Positions 28,228 to 37,671 of a DNA stretch of 64,000 bases are shown in pieces (the first letter of the stretch is position 1; each line of letters begins with the position of its first letter). The position numbers were made by a program, and so were the translations under genes. The DNA comes from Olivibacter sp036959255 (lineage in GTDB: Bacteria > Bacteroidota > Bacteroidia > Sphingobacteriales > Sphingobacteriaceae), in the NCBI RefSeq assembly GCF_036959255.1, contig NZ_JAWMTI010000001.1:744001-808000 (forward strand), given 5' to 3'. The notes beneath the pieces are model-generated. The model was not told the DNA's origin and searched no databases. It saw only the letters and a program-made list of their open reading frames with translations.

Positions 28228-28881
28228 ATGACATATAAGATAGGAGACTTCGTTCGCTTTGTGGAAGAGGACTTTGAAGGGCATATCACCAAACTTATCA
28301 GTGATGAGCTCGTAGGTGTCACCGGTGAGGATGGTTTTGAAATCCCGGTACAAACCACTAAAATAACACGAGTGTATGGTCAGCAAAACAGAAAAGACCT
28401 GGACTTTGATGAGGATACCAAAAAACCGAGCAACCCTTCCGGTCCTTTTATAACGGAAGGAATATATTTAGCCATTACCGGCGATCAAAAACAAAATATC
28501 GGCGTTTTCAATTTAGTAAACGAAACCTCTTTTGATTTACTGGTAAGCTTTAGTACGGAAAAAGCGAAGCAAGCTGTGGGCGAATATGCCGGCATCCTTG
28601 CGCCGAAAAGTACACAAAAGATTTACAGCCATAAAATAAGTGAGGTCAGCAGCTGGCCGTTGTTTGATTTTAAATTCTTATTTCACACCGCTACATTACA
28701 ACCGCTCAAACCTTCCTTAGAATTAACGAAACGTATCAAACCCTTTGATTTATCCGAAGCAAAAAAACATGTTCCGCTCTTGAATGACCGCGCCTGGCTT
28801 TTCCGGTTGGATGAGGACTTTAAAATCGACGCTGAAAAACTGAAAGAAAGTTTTTTAAGTCACCGGCCCGACAAGAAATAA
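28228..28881 (+). CDS. DUF2027-domain protein lacking the usual Smr domain
   Basis: 217-residue cytoplasmic protein. The N-terminus YKIGDFVRFVEEDFEGHITKL and GVTGEDGFEIPV is the start of the DUF2027 domain, which in Bacteroidota normally precedes a C-terminal Smr (small MutS-related) nuclease domain in proteins of about 350 residues. The region about 95-190 matches the second DUF2027 part (GIYLAITGDQKQNIGVFNLVN and so on). The protein stops after FLSHRPDKK with no Smr segment, and the sequence downstream shows no Smr-like frame. It may be a paralogue that lost the nuclease domain. The stop codon is natural and there is no frameshift sign. Function unknown. Confidence 0.72.
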   Translation: MTYKIGDFVRFVEEDFEGHITKLISDELVGVTGEDGFEIPVQTTKITRVYGQQNRKDLDFDEDTKKPSNPSGPFITEGIYLAITGDQKQNIGVFNLVNETSFDLLVSFSTEKAKQAVGEYAGILAPKSTQKIYSHKISEVSSWPLFDFKFLFHTATLQPLKPSLELTKRIKPFDLSEAKKHVPLLNDRAWLFRLDEDFKIDAEKLKESFLSHRPDKK

Positions 28882-28914
28882 AAACGCACTTCCATAGCGG
28901 ATCCTCCTTATATT

Positions 28915-28952
28915 TGTTCGATTTTGGACAGTAAACTGTTCGAAATCGAACA
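28915..28952 (+). promoter_or_regulatory. Tandem palindromic activator sites upstream of permeases 3-4
   Basis: Site 1 is TGTTCGATTTTGGACA (28915-28930); site 2 is TGTTCGAAATCGAACA (28937-28952), a perfect 6-4-6 palindrome. They start 22 bp apart, about two helical turns. With the sigma-54-like promoter about 55 bp downstream, this is the layout of an enhancer for an NtrC-type activator. The same pair type precedes permeases 5, 6 and 9. Confidence 0.7.
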
Positions 28953-29002
28953 CCGCCTCTTTTCTATTCCTTCTCAAATACATTTAAAAGCCATTTTTTC
29001 AT

Positions 29003-29020
29003 TTGGCGGTATTCTTGGTC
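29003..29020 (+). promoter_or_regulatory. Sigma-54-type promoter of permeases 3-4
   Basis: TTGGCGGTATTCTTGGT has GG (29005-29006), ten bases, then GG (29017-29018) in place of GC, with TTG of the -12 box kept. The predicted RNA start is near 29030, 76 bp before the permease 3 start codon. Confidence 0.6.
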
Positions 29021-29049
29021 TATCAGGTGAAAGCAAGATTTTGATAGGT

Positions 29050-29105
29050 TCTTCGTTATTGGCTATTCGCCATTCCTTACTAAGAACGGACAACAGACAA
29101 CGATT
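29050..29105. repeat. Partial intergenic hairpin repeat before permease 3
   Basis: TTCGTTATTGGCTATTCGCC and, nearer the start codon, AACGGACAACAGACAACGA form an imperfect stem of the same family as the spacers between permeases. The right arm ends in ACGATT directly before the ATG, as before permeases 4 and 10. Confidence 0.45.
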
Positions 29106-31550
29106 ATGTTTCAAAATTACCTGAAAATCGCGTGGCGGAATCTACGGAAGCATCGCATGTACGCTGCCATTAAAATTGGAGGCTTTGCGTGTAGCATCGC
29201 TGCCTGCATACTGATTACCCTATACATTATTCATGAAGTTAGTTATGATAAAAGCTATCCGGATGGAGAGCGGATTTATCGTATCATCGCCCGATTCAAT
29301 AACAATGGAAAAATACTAAAAGGGACATCTTTTCAAGCTCCATTAAGTAAAGCGATAAAAGCGGATTTCCCGCAAGTAGAAATGGCAGGAAGAATCCTTC
29401 CCAACTCTTTATTTTACGGAGCAGGGAGTAATCAGGTAAATATAAGCGATAATCCCACAAGCATATATGAAGAAGGTTTTACCTATATGGATCAGGAGTT
29501 ATTGGATATGCTTCAGCTACCTATGGCTTTCGGAAAGAGATCAGAGGCATTGGCAGCCCCCTATACCTTGGTCATGACCAAAAGTAAGGCAGAAAAATAT
29601 TTCCCGGGAAAGAATCCCATCGGAAAAATTGTTTACTTAAATGGGGATAGATCCAAGCCTTACACCATAAAAGGGGTGATAGAGGATCTCCCTTCCACAT
29701 CACATTTAAAGCCTTTCACCTTTCTACTTACTCTAAATGGCGTAGTGTTTTATCCAGGTGAGCAGGACAATTGGGGAGCAACTAATTACCCGACGTATAT
29801 TAAACTACGGAAAGGGACTGATGTTGCGCAATTTGAAAAGATGTTAACAAAAGAAATTCTTAGCAAGTATGTCATTCCTAATATGCAGCAGGCAGGGAAC
29901 GTCCGCGCAAATGAAATGGAAAAAAATCTTCGCTTAAGCTTACAACCTGTTAAAAATATCCATCTTTATTCTGCTGATATACAAGATTACCCCCAAATGC
30001 AAAGAGGCGACATTAAGTTTGTATGGTTGTTTGGCGGTATTGCTACCTTTATTCTACTGATCGCTTGTATCAATTTTATCAATCTATCTACGGCAAAATC
30101 AGCCAAGCGCGCAAAAGAAGTGGGTCTTCGCAAAGTAGTCGGTTCTTATAGAAGCAGTTTAATCACCCAATTTTTAGCAGAATCTACTCTTTATAGTATA
30201 TTATCTTTCCTAATCGGTCTATTACTTGCTTGGCTATTGTTACCTTTATTCAACGCCCTCTCAGGAAAGGAGCTTGGCCTCCCGTGGTCCAGTTGGCAGT
30301 TACTTCCCATTATTCTATGTTCAGCCCTATTCGTTGGCCTTCTTGCAGGTCTTTATCCTTCCTTCTACTTATCCGGCTTTCGTCCTATTGCTGTACTAAA
30401 GGGGGAGTTGAGCCATGGTACGAGGAATCCTTTTCTTAGAAATGGTTTGGTTGTTTTCCAATTTGTCACTTCCATCATGTTGATTATCGGCACGTTGATT
30501 ATTAACAACCAAATGAATTTTATACTCAATAAGAAAATAGGTTTCGATAAAGACCAGGTGATGATATTGCAGGGCACGAGCACCCTTGGTAATCAACTAA
30601 AAGTACTAAAAGAAGAGCTTCAAAAATTACCTCAAGTGAAAAGTGCTTCGGTAAGTGATTTTCTACCCGTAAGAATGGAAGGGGTAAAAAGAAACGGCAA
30701 CACTTTTTGGAAAGAAGGAAAAACCACAGAAGAGGCCGGAACTGGTGGACAATTTTGGGAAATTGATGAAAATTACCTTTCTACTTTGGGCATGAAGTTG
30801 CGGGCTGGCAGGAACTTTTCTAAAGACATGGCTACCGACTCGCAATCAGTAATTATTAATCAAAAGTTAGCGAACGATTTGGGACTCAAAAACCCAATAG
30901 GTGCCCGTATTACCAATGGGCGTGTATTTACTGTTATTGGTGTATTAGAAGACTTTAATTTTGAATCTCTTAAGGACGAAGTAGATGGCTTATGCATGGC
31001 ACTAAGTAATAGCCCTACCATGCTTGCCGTCAAGATAAACGGCAAAGATGTGAGCACAGCAGTACAAGCAATTGGTCTTGTATGGAAGAAATTTTCACCG
31101 GACCAAGCCATGCGCTATACCTTTTTAGATGAGGGTTATGCAAACATGTATAGTGATGTAAGACGTACGGGTAATATATTCACCAGCTTTGCTTCGTTGG
31201 CCATATTTATTGCCTGTTTAGGGCTCTTTGGCTTAGCAGCCTTTACTACAGAACAACGAACCAAAGAAATTGGGATCCGTAAGGTTCTCGGTGCCAGTGT
31301 TCGGGGTATCTTACAATTGCTCACAAAAGATTTTCTAAGACTTGTGTTTGTCGCCATTGTCATCGCCTCACCTTTAGCCTGGTGGGCGATGAACAAATGG
31401 TTGCAGGATTTTGCCTATCGAATTGAAATCCAATGGTGGGTATTTGCTATCGCGGGACTAGCTGCCATTGTCATTGCTATACTGACGGTTAGCTTTCAAG
31501 CCATCAAAGCAGCCTTGGCCAACCCGACTAAATCCTTGAGAAGTGAGTAA
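29106..31550 (+). CDS. FtsX/MacB-like ABC transporter permease (permease 3)
   Basis: Full-length 814-residue permease, first gene of the second permease block. Starts MFQNYLKIAWRNLRKH, the characteristic amphipathic N-terminus before the first membrane segment. First FtsX module: INFINLSTAKSAKRAKEVG then LRKVVGS; second: RTKEIGIRKVLGASVRG. Ends NPTKSLRSE. The first periplasmic domain contains the family motif KAEKYFPGKNPIG. The leader carries tandem palindromes and a sigma-54-like promoter, the clearest regulatory signals of any gene in the window. Permease 4 follows after 76 bp that form a hairpin repeat. Substrate unknown; relatives include MacB and bacitracin-type peptide-resistance permeases. 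Confidence 0.93.
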   Translation: MFQNYLKIAWRNLRKHRMYAAIKIGGFACSIAACILITLYIIHEVSYDKSYPDGERIYRIIARFNNNGKILKGTSFQAPLSKAIKADFPQVEMAGRILPNSLFYGAGSNQVNISDNPTSIYEEGFTYMDQELLDMLQLPMAFGKRSEALAAPYTLVMTKSKAEKYFPGKNPIGKIVYLNGDRSKPYTIKGVIEDLPSTSHLKPFTFLLTLNGVVFYPGEQDNWGATNYPTYIKLRKGTDVAQFEKMLTKEILSKYVIPNMQQAGNVRANEMEKNLRLSLQPVKNIHLYSADIQDYPQMQRGDIKFVWLFGGIATFILLIACINFINLSTAKSAKRAKEVGLRKVVGSYRSSLITQFLAESTLYSILSFLIGLLLAWLLLPLFNALSGKELGLPWSSWQLLPIILCSALFVGLLAGLYPSFYLSGFRPIAVLKGELSHGTRNPFLRNGLVVFQFVTSIMLIIGTLIINNQMNFILNKKIGFDKDQVMILQGTSTLGNQLKVLKEELQKLPQVKSASVSDFLPVRMEGVKRNGNTFWKEGKTTEEAGTGGQFWEIDENYLSTLGMKLRAGRNFSKDMATDSQSVIINQKLANDLGLKNPIGARITNGRVFTVIGVLEDFNFESLKDEVDGLCMALSNSPTMLAVKINGKDVSTAVQAIGLVWKKFSPDQAMRYTFLDEGYANMYSDVRRTGNIFTSFASLAIFIACLGLFGLAAFTTEQRTKEIGIRKVLGASVRGILQLLTKDFLRLVFVAIVIASPLAWWAMNKWLQDFAYRIEIQWWVFAIAGLAAIVIAILTVSFQAIKAALANPTKSLRSE

Positions 31551-31626
31551 ATTTAGTTACTGGTTATTCGTGCTTGGTTATTTGCCATTCTTACGAGGAA
31601 CTAATAACGGATAACAAATAACGATT
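31551..31626. repeat. Intergenic hairpin repeat between permeases 3 and 4
   Basis: The spacer consists almost wholly of two partly complementary arms: ACTGGTTATTCGTGCTTGG followed by TTATTTG, and AATAACGGATAACAAATAACG. About 18 of 25 positions can pair, leaving a loop of about 20 nt. The right arm ends at the permease 4 start codon. Confidence 0.6.
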
Positions 31627-34029
31627 ATGTTTAAAAACTACATAAAAATCGCTTGGCGGAATATTAGAAGGAACAAATCCTTCACCATCATTAATGTATT
31701 TGGACTCACCTTAGGAATTACCTGTGCCTTATTGATTTTTGCTTTGGTACACTACCATTTTAGTTTTGACAATTTCCATAGGGGCGAAGAACGGATCTAT
31801 CGTTTAGTTACGGAATGGCAAGATGATGTTGTGGATCATTCCGCTGGTGTTCCCGGCCCCTTGGGTAAGTCTTTTCGTGATGATTTTAGTTTGGACCAAT
31901 ATACTGCGCGGTCCATCAATTTCCGTGATATGCTCGTCACACTTCCCGGAACACCGGATAGGAAGAAATTTAACGAGGAAAACTTAATTGCTTATACAGA
32001 AGCCTCCTACTTTTCCATTTTTAATTTTCCTATTTCAAAAGGTGAGTCGGCAGAAGTCCTTGCAGATCCAAATACAGCAATCATCACTGAAAAAATCGCA
32101 AAAAAATATTTTGGAGATAGCAACCCCTTAGGGCAAATTATCAAAATCAACAATAACACCGATTTCACGGTGAAGGCTATCCTAAAAGATTTACCGAACA
32201 ACACGGATCTTCAAAGTGAAGTATTCCTTTCCTTCGTGAACTTAAAGGATCGGGATCCAGAACTAGCGCGCGACGATGCTTGGAATGGTGTATATAGCGG
32301 AACGCAATGTTATACCTTATTGAAAGAAGGTATAAGTTTGGATATGGCCGAAAAAGCGCTGCGACAAACTTCCGAAAAACACTATCCAGGTCGAGATGCA
32401 AAAGTATGGAATTTCAAACTACAACCACTAAAGGACATTCATTTTAACCCCGTTTATAACGGCGCCATCAATAAAAATTACTTATATGCTTTATTATTTA
32501 TCGGTTTATTGTTGCTTTCTACGGCCTGTATTAACTTTACAAACTTAGCGACAGCACAAGCGATCAATCGTGCAAAAGAAATCGGTATCCGAAAAGTACT
32601 GGGCAGCCGACAGAAACAACTTTTTTGGCAGTTTATTTCAGAAACTGCTCTTATTACTCTTATGTCCGCATTACTCGCTTATGGATTTGCTTCCCTATTG
32701 TTACCAAGCATCAATAGTATTTTTCAATCCGAAGTCCGTTTAAATTTATTAAGTTCGTGGCAAATGCCCCTATTTTTAACCGGTCTTATCGTTTTCGTTA
32801 TTTTCCTTTCAGGATTTTATCCTGGCTTGGTATTGGGCGGTTTCAAACCCATCCAAGCCTTACGGAGTAAAATAACCCAGCGTGAAGTTGGTGGCTTTGC
32901 TTTGCGAAGGTCATTGGTCGTTGGACAATTTGCCATTTCTCAACTACTTATTATTGCCACGTTAATTATCGCGCGGCAGATACATTATGTCAATAATACG
33001 GATCTTGGTTTTGACAAAAGCGCTATTGTCAATTTACCTATTCCTGAAGCTGATAGCGATCAAATCAATAAAAAGTTGACACTTAAGAACCGCCTTGAAG
33101 GTACCAATGGTGTTCAAACAGTTTCCTTAAATTTTCAACCCCCTGCTTCCCGCTCAAACAGAACAACCAGTGTTCGCTATGATACCCGTACAGAAGAAGA
33201 AAGATGGAGCATCAATTTGAAATTTGCAGATAACCAATACCTATCTACATTCAATATGCAACTGGCCGCTGGCAGAAATATACGTCGATCGGATACAATT
33301 AATGAGTTTTTGGTGAACGAGACTTTTGTGAAGAAGCTTAATCTAACATCGGCGGAAGAAGTAATTGGAAAGAATATCACAGTAAATGGCACCGCTTATA
33401 ATGGCCCTATTGTAGGTGTGGTGAAAGACTTTTATAACTATTCTTTCCGCAGTGAAAAGGACGCCATCTGTATTGCGTCTAACAGTGAAGAATATGTTAA
33501 CTGTTCAATTAAAGTGAGCAGTCAACACCTGGCTTCTACCTTAGCTTCCTTCGAAAAGATATGGAGTGAAACCTATCCAGATTATGTATATTCCTATCAG
33601 TTTATGGATGACGCAGTCGCACAATTCTATGAAACCGACAATACCTTGCTCAAACTGATTCAAGCTTTTACACTCGTAGCTGTTTTAATAGGCTGTCTTG
33701 GCTTATATGGCTTGATCTCTTTTATGGCCTTTCATAAGACCAAAGAAATTGGTGTACGGAAAGTTTTAGGAGCCACCATACCGGATATTCTATGGATTTT
33801 TGGGAAGGAATTCATTCGTCTGCTAATCATCGCGTTTATAATTGCTGCGCCGATTACGTGGTGGAGTATGAAAGCGTATTTGCAAGATTTCTCTTACAAG
33901 ATTGAAATAGGACTTAACGTTTTCTTATTGGCTATCGCCATTACTTTTGTCATTGCAATTATCACCATCGGTTTCCGTTCTATCAGAGCTGCTACGGTAA
34001 ACCCGATAAAATCGTTGAGAAGTGAGTAA
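31627..34029 (+). CDS. FtsX/MacB-like ABC transporter permease (permease 4)
   Basis: 800-residue permease, second gene of its block, sharing the sigma-54-type promoter upstream of permease 3 by inference. Starts MFKNYIKIAWRNIRRNKSF. First FtsX module: INFTNLATAQAINRAKEIG then IRKVLGS; second: KTKEIGVRKVLGATIPD. Ends NPIKSLRSE. The first periplasmic domain carries the motif KIAKKYFGDSNPLG, shared by all paralogues. A hairpin repeat follows the stop, then the convergent pectate lyase operon. The coupling segments are intact, as expected for a functional permease needing a separate ATPase. Confidence 0.93.
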   Translation: MFKNYIKIAWRNIRRNKSFTIINVFGLTLGITCALLIFALVHYHFSFDNFHRGEERIYRLVTEWQDDVVDHSAGVPGPLGKSFRDDFSLDQYTARSINFRDMLVTLPGTPDRKKFNEENLIAYTEASYFSIFNFPISKGESAEVLADPNTAIITEKIAKKYFGDSNPLGQIIKINNNTDFTVKAILKDLPNNTDLQSEVFLSFVNLKDRDPELARDDAWNGVYSGTQCYTLLKEGISLDMAEKALRQTSEKHYPGRDAKVWNFKLQPLKDIHFNPVYNGAINKNYLYALLFIGLLLLSTACINFTNLATAQAINRAKEIGIRKVLGSRQKQLFWQFISETALITLMSALLAYGFASLLLPSINSIFQSEVRLNLLSSWQMPLFLTGLIVFVIFLSGFYPGLVLGGFKPIQALRSKITQREVGGFALRRSLVVGQFAISQLLIIATLIIARQIHYVNNTDLGFDKSAIVNLPIPEADSDQINKKLTLKNRLEGTNGVQTVSLNFQPPASRSNRTTSVRYDTRTEEERWSINLKFADNQYLSTFNMQLAAGRNIRRSDTINEFLVNETFVKKLNLTSAEEVIGKNITVNGTAYNGPIVGVVKDFYNYSFRSEKDAICIASNSEEYVNCSIKVSSQHLASTLASFEKIWSETYPDYVYSYQFMDDAVAQFYETDNTLLKLIQAFTLVAVLIGCLGLYGLISFMAFHKTKEIGVRKVLGATIPDILWIFGKEFIRLLIIAFIIAAPITWWSMKAYLQDFSYKIEIGLNVFLLAIAITFVIAIITIGFRSIRAATVNPIKSLRSE

Positions 34030-34095
34030 TGGCTTATTAGTTACTCGTTATTGGTTATTTGTCAACCTGACTAAGAACGGATAACGAATAACTAA
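34030..34095. repeat. Long hairpin repeat after permease 4, possible bidirectional terminator
   Basis: TTAGTTACTCGTTATTGGTT (from 34037) pairs with the arm at 34073-34095 over about 19 of 23 positions, including two runs of seven. It lies between convergent genes (permease 4 and the pectate lyase), so it may also end transcription. Confidence 0.62.
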
Positions 34096-34121
34096 AAAGG
34101 GGCAGGAAGCGTTGGCATACC

Positions 34122-35605
34122 TTACAAACTATTCAAGTATTTTTCGAGCATCGTGTATCCATCATCGGCCAACTGATTTGCGTCAGTAGGATCATTTGGA
34201 TCGAGCTGGTGATCAACTTCCCAAGTGTCTGGTATACCATCCTCGTCCGAATCATCAGGCGGCGTAACACTTTGCAGTGTAGGCCATCCTCCCACATCCT
34301 GTTGACTATCAATGATACCCGATGGGTGCTGGATGCCCGCCGTGTTTACCAGCGCGTAGGTAGCTCCCTCATAGGTTGCTGTTTTGTTTCTTACCTCCTG
34401 AATGATTCGTTTATCGACGGTATCTCGCCTGGGTAATACCGCACCTACATTGTTCAACACCTCCTGATAGGCCTCTTCTGCCGTACCTGTAAGCATGGGT
34501 AAAGTTGGGAAGGGTGTGTTTTGTTTGGCGGCGGCAATAAGCGCGGCTGCTCCCGGATAACTGTCGCGTTGCACCCCTTTCTCCCAATTGTCTGCACTTA
34601 CGTCCGGAAATCCGTCAACGAAATTCCCGTGGATAAAAAACCTTCCGCCCCATACCGTATCACCGGCAGCAAGACTATAACTGGTATATTGCAAAATGCG
34701 ATTTCTTTTATTGCTTATACTACTTACGGTACCCCCGGGCCATATTTATAATAGTTGTTGACCATATTATAGTCGCCATTCTCACCCCCATAAGTAGAGT
34801 TTATATTCCCCCAATTATAAATCACATTATTACGGAAGTCCACCAATTCTTCATCAGGACCAGTTGCGGCCAGTGTTCCCGAAAAGCGTGGATTCCGACT
34901 TGAATTATGGGAGAGCAGATTATGATGAAAGGAAGACCGATTCCCACCCCAGATTCCTCCATAGCCATGTGTTCCTTTTTCATGGGCAGATTTGTATAAA
35001 CTTTCGCTCAGTATACACCATTGGAGCGAAAAGTCTGTAATACCATAAAAAGAACCGATTTCGTCTACCGACCAGCTCAAAGAACAATGATCAATGATAA
35101 TATTTGCGTAAGGAGTTCCTCCCGCTGCCGGGAGCGAAGTATAGAGTGCATCCGTTGTGATGCCATTAATATCACCCAATCTAAACCGAAGATATCTGAT
35201 AATAATATTATTTGCCCGTATAGCGGTTCCATAGCCGGCAACACAAATCCCATCCCCTGGCGCTGACTGTCCGGCAATGGTGATATTATCTTGCGTAATA
35301 AAGAGGTTACTTTCTAAAAAAATCGTTCCCGAAACCTTGAATAGAACCGTTCGATTGGGTTGGCTGACCGCATCTCTTAAACTTCCAGGGCCCGAGTTAT
35401 TTAAGTTCGTTACATAATACACCGTTCCACCTCGTCCACCTGTAGCGAATTTTCCGTATCCCTCAGCCCCCGGAAATGCCACAAGAACATCATTAGGCAG
35501 TACGTTTCGAGTACTTGTCAATTGTTTTGACGGTGTGTCAATTGTTGCCTTGCTACAAGAAATTAATACAACAAGGGCAATGAATATCCATTTAATTCTT
35601 TCCAT
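34122..35605 (-). pseudogene. Pectate lyase (PL1-like lipoprotein), frameshifted
   Basis: Gene for a secreted polysaccharide lyase that would cleave pectin by beta-elimination, interrupted by one frameshift. The first part (35605-34724, 293 residues) has a lipoprotein signal (LVVLISCSK), then FPGAEGYGKFATGGRGG, the classic PL1 N-terminus, IAGQSAPGDGICVAGYG and a right-handed beta-helix (IIDHCSLSWSVDE). It ends YKYGPGVP-stop. The second part (34694-34122) continues in another frame with ILQYTSYSLAAGDTVWGGRFF and ends with a DSDEDGIPDTWE calcium-binding-type repeat and YTMLEKYLNSL. One extra G in the G-run (CCCCC at 34732-34736 on the plus strand) would join them as YKYGPGGTVSSISNKRNRIL. It is the last gene of the pectin operon. 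It could be a true pseudogene, a sequencing error or, less likely, programmed frameshifting. Confidence 0.88.
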
Positions 35606-35641
35606 AATAGCGATTTTATATTGATTGTTAAGGGTATAAGG

Positions 35642-36856
35642 TTAGGCCGTATATTCAGGTTTCCAGTGTTGAACAGTCTCCGTTTCGGACGCTAAATTGC
35701 CCATGTGTATGGCAATTGTACTATCATATGCCGTATGCGCATTCGATAAAGGCTTCTCATTGGTCAGAATGCAATGAATAAAGTGTTGTAAGGAAAGGAC
35801 GGAAGGGTCAGGCAACTGTTCATTCTTTTCTTTAAAAATCAGTTCCTCCGCTTCTCCCTGTGTTCTCGCTAGAAGCGTAGCGCCGGTAACACCATCAACC
35901 GTCCCCTGTTGATTCTTTGTCGATTCCCCATAGATAAATGCTTTATCCCGTTGGATCTCCAAGGTCGCCCGATCGCCTAAAATCCGTATATTATAGCCAT
36001 TATAAGCATTTGATAATACAGAAGTTACGCTTGACTGTATCCCTCCGGGATATTCATAAACCGTTCGGATATGATCGTAAGTCTCCCGGCCATCCTTCCA
36101 ATAATTGATCCCTCCAAAACCCACAACCTTCACGGGTTTCTTATCTAACAAATAATGCACGGCATCAATCTGATGAGCACAGAGCTCCGATAAGGGGCCG
36201 CCGCAATAGGCGCGGTACATTCGCCAATTGATTAATCTTTCATTTTTCGGATCATCTACCGGGAAGCGCCAATTGGAATTTCGATTGTATTGACATTCAA
36301 AATGGGTAATTTTCCCTAACCAATTTTGATTGATCACTTCCTTCACCCTATGATAAAGTGCAAAATAGCGGTATTGAAATCCTACTTGGAATATCTTTGA
36401 GGACGCCTCCACAACCTTCCGTAAATCGATCGCTTGCGGAATATCATAGGCCATGGCTTTTTCCAGGTAAACGTGTTTTTCAGCTTGTATGGCCTCTTTC
36501 GCCATGGGATAATGTAAAAAAAGGGGGGTAGCAATGACGACCGCATCGATGCTCTTGTCCGCCAACAGTTGTCTATAATCTGTATAAGTTGATACCTTAC
36601 CTCCTATTATTTTACGAGCGCTAGCAAGGTGAGGCGCATAAACATCACATAATGCGGTAATCCTCACCCCTTCAATTCCCATCAATAACTTGATTAAACC
36701 GGTACCACGCGACCCCGTTCCAATAATACCTACTTGTATGGGATCGCTTAATATTCCACTTGAAAAGGACGGCAGTTTATCGAGGGCCAGTGATGAGAGC
36801 ATCAATCCACTGCGCGTTAAAAACTCTTTCCTTGAATAATGATCAAATTTCTTCAT
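35642..36856 (-). CDS. Gfo/Idh/MocA oxidoreductase, exported type
   Basis: 404-residue NAD(P)-dependent oxidoreductase in the pectin operon. The N-terminus (YSRKEFLTRSGLMLSSLAL) resembles a Tat-type signal (SRKEF), common in Bacteroidota members of this family found in polysaccharide loci. The Rossmann motif is VGIIGTGSRGTGLIK; LEKAMAYDIPQA holds the catalytic Lys (EKA/EKP-like); GGPLSELCAHQIDAVHYLL carries the conserved H-x-x-D. It lies 20 bp downstream of the esterase gene. Likely role is oxidation or hydrolysis of a sugar residue released from pectin; the exact reaction is unknown. Confidence 0.9.
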   Translation of the reverse strand: MKKFDHYSRKEFLTRSGLMLSSLALDKLPSFSSGILSDPIQVGIIGTGSRGTGLIKLLMGIEGVRITALCDVYAPHLASARKIIGGKVSTYTDYRQLLADKSIDAVVIATPLFLHYPMAKEAIQAEKHVYLEKAMAYDIPQAIDLRKVVEASSKIFQVGFQYRYFALYHRVKEVINQNWLGKITHFECQYNRNSNWRFPVDDPKNERLINWRMYRAYCGGPLSELCAHQIDAVHYLLDKKPVKVVGFGGINYWKDGRETYDHIRTVYEYPGGIQSSVTSVLSNAYNGYNIRILGDRATLEIQRDKAFIYGESTKNQQGTVDGVTGATLLARTQGEAEELIFKEKNEQLPDPSVLSLQHFIHCILTNEKPLSNAHTAYDSTIAIHMGNLASETETVQHWKPEYTA

Positions 36857-36876
36857 GAATATTTTAGATATAATGG

Positions 36877-37647
36877 CTACTTAATGTATGCACGGAGTGG
36901 TAAGTTGGTTTCTTTCAATGCCGCGACCGCAAGCTTGGCGACATGTTTTGCTCCGGATTCCGATAAATGTGTATCATCCTTTTTCCCTTTGGGTAAAGAA
37001 GCAAATTTTCCCGGCGGGATGTGTAAAAATAATTCCTTGGATTGTTCAGGACCTATTTTTTCTAAACAAGCAGCTACCAGCGCATGTAAATCGACAAGCG
37101 GCGTATGTGTTGACTTAGCCACTTCTGCTACAACCGTTAAATAAGCACCATGGGTGTCCATGATATGCCCTTCTTGATCGAACTTGCGATGCGGTATGGA
37201 TGTAAATAGAACGGGATAGGCATTTTTTGCCTGTACCTCTCGAACATATCGTTCTATATTTTGCTTAAATGTTGTGTGTGGATCTGTATGCCTAGCCGTG
37301 TCCAGCTTGGCATCATTATGACCAAACTGAATAAAGACGTAATCGCCGGCCTTAACCTGCTGTATGACCTTCGACCAAAAGCCTTCATCACGAAAACTTT
37401 TTGAACTGCGCCCGCTCATGGCCTCGTTATGTATACGTACCTGTTTTGTAAACAAGGGAGGGGCAAGCTGCATCCAGCCACGGATGGGGTACCCCTTACC
37501 GAATTTATTAAGATAGCTTGCCGTATAATCGGCCATGGTGGAATCACCAATGGAATAAATATGGACCTCTTCTGGTTGCTTAAAGCTAAACAGGCATAAA
37601 AGACCTACGATAAGGCCTAACTTCTTCCTATAATGGTAAGGTATCAT
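36877..37647 (-). CDS. Rhamnogalacturonan acetylesterase (CE12, SGNH hydrolase)
   Basis: 256-residue exported SGNH esterase that removes acetyl groups from rhamnogalacturonan or pectin, letting lyases reach the backbone. A signal peptide lies near residues 8-24. Block I is YSIGDSTMADY with the nucleophile Ser36; GWMQL and NEAMSGRSSKSFRDEG match the CE12 group; FIQFGHNDAK gives the block III Asn; and the C-terminal DDTHLSESG supplies Asp224 and His227. It lies 24 bp downstream of susD and 20 bp upstream of the oxidoreductase gene, in the middle of one operon. Confidence 0.92.
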   Translation of the reverse strand: MIPYHYRKKLGLIVGLLCLFSFKQPEEVHIYSIGDSTMADYTASYLNKFGKGYPIRGWMQLAPPLFTKQVRIHNEAMSGRSSKSFRDEGFWSKVIQQVKAGDYVFIQFGHNDAKLDTARHTDPHTTFKQNIERYVREVQAKNAYPVLFTSIPHRKFDQEGHIMDTHGAYLTVVAEVAKSTHTPLVDLHALVAACLEKIGPEQSKELFLHIPPGKFASLPKGKKDDTHLSESGAKHVAKLAVAALKETNLPLRAYIK

Positions 37648-37671
37648 CTTTCTGTGATTAAATGTTTACAA

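Noticed and set aside
28924..29124. A 66-residue frame between the DUF2027 and permease 3 genes
   Set aside because: It begins with TTG inside the palindromes and reads through the sigma-54-like promoter and hairpin repeat; the composition is not protein-like and it overlaps the permease start.
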